From positions 372,001 through 436,000 of the forward strand of contig NZ_NBOF01000005.1 of the NCBI RefSeq assembly GCF_002104475.1: 64,000 bases of DNA. The letters are read 5' to 3'. Made by a program: the position numbers and the translations under genes. Positions within the stretch are counted from its first letter, which is position 1, and each line of letters opens with the position of its first letter. This DNA comes from Cognaticolwellia mytili (GTDB lineage: Bacteria; Pseudomonadota; Gammaproteobacteria; Enterobacterales; Alteromonadaceae). Shown one piece after another: positions 57,464-64,000 of this stretch. Below the pieces are notes generated by a model. That model ran no database searches, was not told where the DNA came from, and saw nothing but the letters and a program-made list of their open reading frames with translations.

Positions 57464-58843
57464 TTAGAAAAAGGCTAATGGGTCGAGTTGGAATAAAGTT
57501 TCAACGTCATTAATGTAGCGTTTATTAACTAAAAATAGCACGACATGGTCTTCTGCTTGAATCTTAGTATTTGAGTGAGCAATAAGCACTTCTTCATCAC
57601 GTACGATTGCCCCAATAGTTGTACCAGGTGGCAGCTTAATTTGCTGAATATTTTTACCTATTACTTTTGATGACTTATCATCACCTTTTGCCACTATTTC
57701 AATCGCTTCAGCAGCTCCACCACGCAAGCTATAAACATTATCAATGTTACCACGGCGTACGTGGGTTAATAATGCCGAAATAGTCGCGTGCTGCGGAGAT
57801 ACCGCAATATCTATATTACTACCATGGACTAAGTCTATATAAGCACTACGCTGAATTAGCACCATAGCCTTACGCACGCCTAAACGTTTTGCTAATAACG
57901 AAGACATGATATTGGCTTCATCATCATTAGTGACGGCAATAAAAACATCAAACTGATCAATATGTTCTTCCATTAATAATTCTTGGTCGGAAGAGTCGCC
58001 AGTAAAGACTAAAGTATCGTTTAATTCGGACGCTAAATAAGCCGCGCGTTTAGCAGAATGTTCAATTAATTTAACTTGATGATTTTTCTCTAATATACGC
58101 GCTAAGCCTGCCCCAATGTTCCCGCCGCCGGCGATCATAATTTTTTGATAAGGCGCTTCTAATTTTTGTAGTTCATTCATTACTGCGCGAATATGAATAC
58201 TAGCGGCAATAAAAAACACTTCATCATCCGCTTCAATTACTGTCGTGCCTAACGGGCGAATTGGTTTACCGTTACGATAAATAGCCGCAACCCGGGTATC
58301 AATATTCGGAATATGTTCACGTAGAGTTGAAAGGGCATGACCGACCAATAAACCACCATAATAAGCCTTAACAGCAACTAAACTTACCTTACCTTTGGCG
58401 AATTCTAATACTTGTAGTGCGCCAGGGTAGTCAATGAGTCGAGCAATATCACGAGTAACCAACTGCTCAGGAGCAATAACATGATCAACCGGAATATTTT
58501 TATTCTGAAAAAGTTCTTTTTGATATTTAAGAATTTTGCCCGAACGAATACGAGCAATTTTATTGGCCGTGTTAAATAAAGAATAACAAATTTGGCAAGC
58601 AATCATGTTTGTTGCATCATCGCTAGTGACTGCAATAACAAGTTCAGCATCTTCAGCGCCAGCTTGCTTAAGCACATCAGGATGTGAACCTTGGCCAGTA
58701 ACAACCTGTAAATCCATCTTATCTTGCAATTCACGCAGCGTTTCACTGTTAGTGTCTATCAGAGTGATGTCATTTTGTTCGCCAACAAGGTTTTCCGCTA
58801 ATGTTCCGCCAACTTGTCCGGCACCAATAATTATTATTTTCAT
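57464..58843 (-). CDS. trkA: Trk system regulatory subunit TrkA
   Basis: A 459-residue peripheral protein with two RCK units, each a Rossmann NAD-binding N-domain followed by a C-domain. The first opens [19 protein letters not shown] and the second is [17 protein letters not shown] at about residue 233. It controls TrkH according to nucleotide state. It is the last gene of def-fmt-rsmB-trkA, 27 bp after rsmB. Confidence 0.98.
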   Translation of the reverse strand: MKIIIIGAGQVGGTLAENLVGEQNDITLIDTNSETLRELQDKMDLQVVTGQGSHPDVLKQAGAEDAELVIAVTSDDATNMIACQICYSLFNTANKIARIRSGKILKYQKELFQNKNIPVDHVIAPEQLVTRDIARLIDYPGALQVLEFAKGKVSLVAVKAYYGGLLVGHALSTLREHIPNIDTRVAAIYRNGKPIRPLGTTVIEADDEVFFIAASIHIRAVMNELQKLEAPYQKIMIAGGGNIGAGLARILEKNHQVKLIEHSAKRAAYLASELNDTLVFTGDSSDQELLMEEHIDQFDVFIAVTNDDEANIMSSLLAKRLGVRKAMVLIQRSAYIDLVHGSNIDIAVSPQHATISALLTHVRRGNIDNVYSLRGGAAEAIEIVAKGDDKSSKVIGKNIQQIKLPPGTTIGAIVRDEEVLIAHSNTKIQAEDHVVLFLVNKRYINDVETLFQLDPLAFF

Positions 58844-58870
58844 TTATAGTTGCTTTTATTATTGCTTATT

Positions 58871-60187
58871 TTAGTGTTTTTTAACGAGTTTGGCGTAATA
58901 GAAACCATCCATAGAATTGTTATTTGGCAGTATTTGCCAACCAATATCTGTGGCATTGTCAGTAATGCCTACTAGCTCTGCATCACTATTTTTCTCTATA
59001 AAGTGCTGAACTTGTTGGCTGTTTTCTTCTGGTAAAATACTGCATGTTGCATAAAGCAAAGTACCACCGGGTTTTAACAAAGACCATATGTTTTTCAATA
59101 TATCTTGCTGTAATTCACCCAAAGCAGCAATGTCTTGCCCTTTACGTAACCATTTAATATCGGGGTGGCGACGTATTACACCAGTACCTGAGCATGGTGC
59201 ATCTAGTAAAATTCGGTCAAATAATTCACCGTCCCACCACTTTTCAGCAGGCGCGGCTGCATCAGCAGCAATAACTTTTGCGGTTAGGTTTAAGCGTTGT
59301 AGGTTTTCTTCTACTCGTTCAAGTCTTGAGGCTTCAATATCGATTGCCGTCATTGCTTTTATTTTTGGACTATATTCGAGAATATGGCAGGTTTTTCCGC
59401 CGGGTGCCGCACAGCAATCAAGTACATTATCGTTTGGTTGACAATCCAATAAACGGGCGGCTTGTTGCGCCGCACCATCTTGTATTGATACCCAGCCTTG
59501 TTGAAAGCCTGGTAGTTTATTAACGTCAATTGCTTCACTTAATTGAATCGCGCCAGACTTTGCATCAACCAATAAAAACTCAATATTTTCGTTAGCTAAT
59601 AAGGCTAAATACTCATCAATATTATGATGAAGCTGATTTACACGCAGCCACATTGGTGGTCGTTGCATATTGGCATTTAATACATCTTGCCATTTTTCAG
59701 GATAAGCGAGTTGAACTTTTTTAATGAACCACGATGGGTGATTAAAAGCGATTGCGTCAGGTAACTCAGTTGGTGATACTTCTGAACCTTCACTTTCTTT
59801 AGCCGCTTGCTGGCGCTGGAGGTTTCTTAATACACCATTAATTAAGCCTTTTAAATGATCACATTTTAAAGGTTTGCAGGCAGAAACGGTTTCATTAAAG
59901 GCGGCATGATCCGGTATACGGGTGTATTTAATTTGGTAGACGCCCACTAGCATTAAGAAATGGCTAACACGCTGTTTACCCGTTAATGGCTTTTTAATAA
60001 ATTCACGGACATCATATTCTAGCTCGGGTAAGTGCCTTAACACGCCGTAACAAAGTTCTTGTAGTAGCCCTTTATCTTTACCTTCAACTTTTGCTAGTTG
60101 CTGTGGTAATTCATCAGCTAAGCTTCGACCTTTATCGACAACGGCAAAAGTACATCGTGCTGCTAACGCTCTAAGATTTACAGCCAT
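58871..60187 (-). CDS. rsmB: 16S rRNA (cytosine967-C5)-methyltransferase
   Basis: A 438-residue RsmB (Sun/Fmu). An N-terminal NusB-like domain (ARCTFAVVDKGRSLADELP) precedes the methyltransferase domain with DCCAAPGGKTCHILEY and the two catalytic-cysteine motifs LDAPCSGTGV and YATCSILPEEN. It methylates C967 of 16S rRNA. The longest frame reaches into fmt, but the ATG at 60187 (MAVNLRALAARC) gives the family N-terminus and lies 2 bp after the fmt stop. Confidence 0.98.
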   Translation of the reverse strand: MAVNLRALAARCTFAVVDKGRSLADELPQQLAKVEGKDKGLLQELCYGVLRHLPELEYDVREFIKKPLTGKQRVSHFLMLVGVYQIKYTRIPDHAAFNETVSACKPLKCDHLKGLINGVLRNLQRQQAAKESEGSEVSPTELPDAIAFNHPSWFIKKVQLAYPEKWQDVLNANMQRPPMWLRVNQLHHNIDEYLALLANENIEFLLVDAKSGAIQLSEAIDVNKLPGFQQGWVSIQDGAAQQAARLLDCQPNDNVLDCCAAPGGKTCHILEYSPKIKAMTAIDIEASRLERVEENLQRLNLTAKVIAADAAAPAEKWWDGELFDRILLDAPCSGTGVIRRHPDIKWLRKGQDIAALGELQQDILKNIWSLLKPGGTLLYATCSILPEENSQQVQHFIEKNSDAELVGITDNATDIGWQILPNNNSMDGFYYAKLVKKH

Positions 60188-60189
60188 AA

Positions 60190-61200
60190 TTAATTCTGCT
60201 CTTGTTGAGTTGCAGTAAGGGAAGCTGAACCGTTGATCGATAAACCTGGAGCAAACCACTGGGCTTTACCATTGAGTATATCGGCCACTGCGAGTGCTTT
60301 TTTTCCAGGGAGCTGGATAACTTCAAGGCGCAGAGCACCATCACTGGTTGCTACTACAATACCTTGTTTATCAGCGTTGATAATATTGCCCACTGGCTGA
60401 CTATGTTCAATGCTAATTGCACTAGCTTGCCAAACACGAATACGATGCTGCTTGCTGTTTTCGTTAAAAGTGAACTGGGTCACAGGCCAAGGAATATATG
60501 CTCTAACTCTACGATCAAGCACATCAGCAGATAAGTGCCAATTTAACTCAGCATCAGCTTTATCAAGTTTAGCGGCATGTGTTGCAAGGTTATTGTCTTG
60601 TGGTTCTCGTGTATAAGAGCCATCAGCCATTAATGTGAGTGTGTCTAATAGCGCCACAGGACCAAGTTTAGCAAGCTTTTCATATAAACTTGCGCTGGTA
60701 TCTTGCAAAGTAATGTCACAAGTAGAGGTTAATATCATATCGCCAGTGTCTAGGCCTTTATCCATTTGCATTATGGTGACGCCAGTTTGCGGATCGCCTG
60801 CTTCTAATGCGCGTTGAATAGGTGCTGCACCACGCCATTTAGGTAAAATAGAACCGTGAACATTAATACAACCTAGCCTTGGTGTTTCTAAAATTACTGT
60901 AGGTAATAATAAACCATAAGCGACCACAACCATAACATCGGCTTGATAACCGGCAAGCGTAGTATGGGTTTCTGGCGCTTTAAAGTTTTCAGGTTGCTCA
61001 ACAGCAATATTGTGCTCTAACGCTAATAATTTTGTTGCGCAGGCGGTTAACTTTTTACCACGACCAGCGGGTTTATCTGGTGGGCAGTAAACCGCGACAA
61101 TATTATGCTCAGATTGAATTAATGCCGCTAAATGTTGGGCAGCAAAATCGGGTGTACCAGCAAAGATGATATTTAATGGTTTAGCTAAAGCGTTGGACAA
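60190..61200 (-). CDS. fmt: Methionyl-tRNA formyltransferase
   Basis: A 336-residue Fmt. IIFAGTPDFAAQHL, the formyl-THF site HGSILPKWRGAAPIQRA and the C-terminal oligonucleotide-binding domain are all present. It formylates initiator Met-tRNA. The start is TTG (61200) with an AGGAA ribosome site 6 bp upstream; no ATG is available nearby. It follows def by 43 bp, the classic pairing. Confidence 0.98.
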   Translation of the reverse strand: MSNALAKPLNIIFAGTPDFAAQHLAALIQSEHNIVAVYCPPDKPAGRGKKLTACATKLLALEHNIAVEQPENFKAPETHTTLAGYQADVMVVVAYGLLLPTVILETPRLGCINVHGSILPKWRGAAPIQRALEAGDPQTGVTIMQMDKGLDTGDMILTSTCDITLQDTSASLYEKLAKLGPVALLDTLTLMADGSYTREPQDNNLATHAAKLDKADAELNWHLSADVLDRRVRAYIPWPVTQFTFNENSKQHRIRVWQASAISIEHSQPVGNIINADKQGIVVATSDGALRLEVIQLPGKKALAVADILNGKAQWFAPGLSINGSASLTATQQEQN

Positions 61201-61243
61201 GGGCAGTTCCTGAATGCAAGTTGGACATATGTTTGTTGGGTTA

Positions 61244-61759
61244 TTAGGCGTTGGCTTTATCTAAGCGCGCTTCTTTTTCCAGTTTAGTTTTGATTCGTTG
61301 GCGTTTAAGTGGTGATAAATAATCAACAAATAAAATGCCATTTAAATGGTCAAGTTCATGCTGAATACAAATAGCGAGTAACTCTTCGCCATCCAATGTG
61401 AACTCCTTACCATTTTCATCAAGTGCCCTTACGGTAACATTAACGCTACGATCAACTTTTGCGTAACAGCTAGGTACAGATAAGCAGCCCTCTTCGTTAA
61501 TTAATGTTTCATCACTCTTACTAATGATTTCAGGATTAATTAGTACGTAAGGGTGCTCTTTGTTCTCCGAAACATCAATCACCACAATTCTTTGGTGAAT
61601 ATCGACTTGTGTTGCCGCTAAACCGACGCCATTTTCGGCATACATAGTTTCAAACATATCACTGATTATCTTGCGAATTTCATCGTTTACATCAGTAATA
61701 GGTTGTGCTTTTGTTCTTAATTTTTCGTCTGGAAATCGTAATACAGGTAAAATAGCCAT
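61244..61759 (-). CDS. def: Peptide deformylase
   Basis: A 171-residue type I deformylase. GVGLAATQ (44-51), EGCLSVP (90-96) and HELDH (134-138) supply the metal ligands Cys92, His134 and His138 and catalytic Glu135. It removes the N-formyl group added through Fmt. It is the first gene of the operon and divergent from the LysM gene. Confidence 0.99.
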   Translation of the reverse strand: MAILPVLRFPDEKLRTKAQPITDVNDEIRKIISDMFETMYAENGVGLAATQVDIHQRIVVIDVSENKEHPYVLINPEIISKSDETLINEEGCLSVPSCYAKVDRSVNVTVRALDENGKEFTLDGEELLAICIQHELDHLNGILFVDYLSPLKRQRIKTKLEKEARLDKANA

Positions 61760-61874
61760 AATTTATAAAAGGGTTCGCGAAATACCGCATAGAGTGTTAT
61801 GTTTCAATTTTAGCCATTAATTAAAATTAATCATAGTGGTTTAGAGTAAAACCTATAAGAATAGGCAGATTAAC

Positions 61875-62960
61875 ATGCTAATCAGAATGTTTTTATTAAT
61901 AGTTGGCCTTGTTATCTCAGTCACGCTGTTGGCTGATGAGCTTACTTTGAATCCTAAAGCACCAAAATCTTATATTGTCCAGAAAGGTGATACCTTATGG
62001 GATATATCGGGTGTCTTTCTGAAACAACCTTGGCTGTGGCCGAAATTATGGCGTATTAATCCTAATATTAATAACCCTCATTTAATCTACCCGGGTGATG
62101 AATTACGTTTGTTTTTTGATGACAACGGTCTGCCAATGTTAGTAAAAGACAAGCCAGAATTAAAATGGTCACCTAAAATTCGCCAGCAATTGAAAGACCA
62201 ATACCCTGTGAGTACTCTGCCATTACATGTGATAGCGCCTTTTATTCGCTATGACCAGGTGAAAACTGCGCAAGAACTTGATTTGTTGCCTTACATCATT
62301 GGTAATGATGAAGGCTATAATTCGAGCCTTGGTGGTTTTAAGGTTTATGTAAACAGTGACCTTATTGTTGGCCAAAGTTACGCTCTTTATCATAAAGCTA
62401 GTGCGATTGTTGATCCTGAAACTGCAGAAACAGTAAGCTATAATGTAAAGCTTGTTGGTACAGGAAAAGCTATACGACGTGGTGATGTGAATAAAAAACA
62501 GCCAAGTACGCTTTATTTGGAAGGTGTTATTCAAGAGCTTCACTCTGGCGCTTATGTTGTACCTTTGAATGAAGAACAACAATATCCATCTACGTTTACG
62601 ATGCGAGCTGGAAATTCAGCCCCAGGTATTATTATTAGTTCTGCGACAAATCTACGAGGGTTCGCTAAATATGATGTGGTGATGATTAATCGAGGTAATG
62701 CGCAAAATGTGCAAGTTGGTGATGTATTAACCGTTACTCGACAAAGCCCAAGAGTAGTAGAAACTGATGAGGGACCTAAGAAGATAAGTGATATATCTCG
62801 TTGGAATAGGCTGATAGGTAGTAATAACGCAGATTACGATATGCCAACAGAAGCGATTGGCCAAATAATGATTTTTAGAGTCTATGAGAAGGTCAGCATG
62901 GCATTGATTCTTAGCTCAGAAAAACCATTACGTGTGCTTGATGGAGTAACTGCGCCGTAA
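61875..62960 (+). CDS. LysM domain protein
   Basis: A 361-residue exported protein: hydrophobic signal at residues 1-20, then a LysM domain at about 33-80 (SYIVQKGDTLWDISGVFLKQ ... LIYPGDELRL) that binds peptidoglycan. The remaining 280 residues form a beta-rich region with no catalytic motif I recognise. Family members at this locus (between def and dprA) are common in gammaproteobacteria; the role is unknown, presumably in the cell envelope. It is 21 bp upstream of dprA. Confidence 0.9.
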   Translation: MLIRMFLLIVGLVISVTLLADELTLNPKAPKSYIVQKGDTLWDISGVFLKQPWLWPKLWRINPNINNPHLIYPGDELRLFFDDNGLPMLVKDKPELKWSPKIRQQLKDQYPVSTLPLHVIAPFIRYDQVKTAQELDLLPYIIGNDEGYNSSLGGFKVYVNSDLIVGQSYALYHKASAIVDPETAETVSYNVKLVGTGKAIRRGDVNKKQPSTLYLEGVIQELHSGAYVVPLNEEQQYPSTFTMRAGNSAPGIIISSATNLRGFAKYDVVMINRGNAQNVQVGDVLTVTRQSPRVVETDEGPKKISDISRWNRLIGSNNADYDMPTEAIGQIMIFRVYEKVSMALILSSEKPLRVLDGVTAP

Positions 62961-62981
62961 GCCACTCTTAAGGAGAAGCAA

Positions 62982-64000
62982 GTGGTCATATGCAATGATG
63001 AAAAAAATTTAACAGCAGCCCATTATTGGCTGGCTGTGGGATTGATTCCTCGGCTAGCGATACCGAAAAAACTTGTTTTAGTCGAGAAGTTTGGGCTGGA
63101 AGTTTTATTTGATGCGAGTACCGATTTATCTCAGTCAGGGTTAACTAAAACGCAACTTGCTGCAATACAACAGCCCAACTGGCAAAAAATTAACAAAATT
63201 ATTGCTGATAGTAACCGTTGTCACAGTCATATTATTCACTATGGATCTGCTGAGTACCCTAAGTTACTAAAAAAAATTTATGATCCACCACTTATCCTTT
63301 TTTGCTTGGGAAATCTTGAGCTATTGTCTTTGCCAAAAATTGCAATTGTTGGCAGCCGTAATGCCAGTATCTCGGGGCGAGAAATTGCCCATAATTTCGC
63401 AGGGAAATTAGCGCAACATTTCGCTGTTACCAGTGGTTTAGCATTGGGGATAGATGCGTACGCTCACCAAGGGGCATTGCAAGTCGGTGGTTTCACTATT
63501 GGTGTTGTTGCAACGGGTTTAGATATTATTTATCCAGCAAGACATAAAAAATTACAAAAAGATATTTTGCAAAAGCACGGTCTTATACTTAGTGAATTTT
63601 TACCCGGTGTTACGCCTAAACCTGGACACTTTCCAAAACGTAATCGGCTAATTAGTGGTCTAAGTTTAGGTGTGTTGGTTGTTGAAGCTTCACTTAAAAG
63701 TGGTTCTTTAATAACCGCTCGGTGCGCACTAGAACAGGATCGTGAAGTATTTTCTATACCAAGTTCTATATATAATCAGCAAGCCAAAGGTTGCCATTGG
63801 CTAATTAAACAAGGCGCTAAACTTGTTGAGGAACTTGCCGATATAGTAGAGGAACTGCAAGAGTTACCACTTGATACCCTAAAGCTATCTGGGGATAAAG
63901 CGAAATATAAATCAGTTGAAAAAAGTGATAAACAGGACTTGTGTAACGATTCAATGTTAGCTAGTGTGGGATATGAGATCACTCCTGTAGACTTGGTGGT
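62982..64000 (+). CDS. dprA: DNA processing protein DprA (partial, cut by window end)
   Basis: The frame is open from 62982 to the last base, giving 339 residues. The Rossmann domain contains IVGSRNASISGREIA, SGLALGIDAYAHQGAL and LGVLVVEASLKSGSLITA. The last residues (YEITPVDLV) look like the start of the C-terminal winged helix. DprA loads RecA on incoming single-stranded DNA during transformation. The start is GTG, with AGGAG six bases upstream; nearby ATGs are out of frame. The gene should end shortly beyond the window. Confidence 0.95.
   Translation, partial: MVICNDEKNLTAAHYWLAVGLIPRLAIPKKLVLVEKFGLEVLFDASTDLSQSGLTKTQLAAIQQPNWQKINKIIADSNRCHSHIIHYGSAEYPKLLKKIYDPPLILFCLGNLELLSLPKIAIVGSRNASISGREIAHNFAGKLAQHFAVTSGLALGIDAYAHQGALQVGGFTIGVVATGLDIIYPARHKKLQKDILQKHGLILSEFLPGVTPKPGHFPKRNRLISGLSLGVLVVEASLKSGSLITARCALEQDREVFSIPSSIYNQQAKGCHWLIKQGAKLVEELADIVEELQELPLDTLKLSGDKAKYKSVEKSDKQDLCNDSMLASVGYEITPVDLV

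Noticed and set aside
62223-62582. 119-codon minus-strand ORF inside the LysM gene
   Set aside because: Shadow frame of a clear coding sequence; no start signal or domain.

Overview
The window is a chromosomal segment around the replication origin of an AT-rich marine gammaproteobacterium. Gene order and protein sequences suggest the order Alteromonadales, most likely Colwelliaceae (Colwellia/Thalassotalea-like). That placement is an inference from resemblance; no rRNA gene is present to confirm it. I see no rRNA, tRNA, CRISPR array, prophage or transposase gene.

Layout. 0-5 kb is accessory: a secreted DUF4785-like protein and a secreted alpha/beta hydrolase, then an MsbA-like ABC exporter overlapping a small membrane protein tail to tail. 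5-9.5 kb holds the amino-sugar genes glmS, a DeoR-type regulator and glmU. 9.5-25 kb is a mixed block that separates glmU from atpC, genes that are neighbours in many gammaproteobacteria. It carries a MITE-like element, tex, a LysE exporter, a DcaP-like porin, a stand-alone acetyl-CoA-synthetase C-terminal domain, an S9 peptidase, an SDR-AraC-SDR cluster, an ECF sigma/anti-sigma/DUF4097 operon, YceI with cytochrome b561, and a DksA-like/YdcH pair behind a probable FNR site. 25-32 kb is the complete ATP synthase operon atpIBEFHAGDC. 32-41.6 kb has mnmG-rsmG-parA-parB, oriC, mioC, mnmE and rpmH-rnpA-yidD-yidC. 42-48 kb is dnaA-dnaN-recF-gyrB. 48-64 kb has glyQS, tusA, slt, pepQ-yigZ-trkH, the converging def-fmt-rsmB-trkA operon, a LysM protein and a dprA cut by the window end.

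Origin biology is the strongest theme. The mnmG-mioC gap has DnaA boxes, nine GATC sites in under 200 bp and AT-rich repeats beginning with GATC, the layout of an enterobacterial/Vibrio-type oriC. The rpmH-dnaA gap has a second, smaller set of DnaA boxes and a GATC triplet. Two perfect 16-bp parS palindromes lie inside recF, about 11 kb from the parAB genes whose ParB should bind them. Most genes left of the rpmH-dnaA gap are on the minus strand and most genes to the right are on the plus strand.

Most of the window is conserved housekeeping. The less familiar material is the stand-alone Acs-C protein with an altered hinge motif, the SDR-AraC-SDR unit, the ECF/HEAT/DUF4097 operon, the FNR-type promoter, the 16-bp tandem repeat upstream of the glmS operon and the MITE-like element. 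I did not find a clearly new multi-gene system. Several starts were moved from the longest ORF to better-supported codons, and dnaA, fmt, yigZ, trkH, dprA and probably rnpA and atpI use non-ATG starts.
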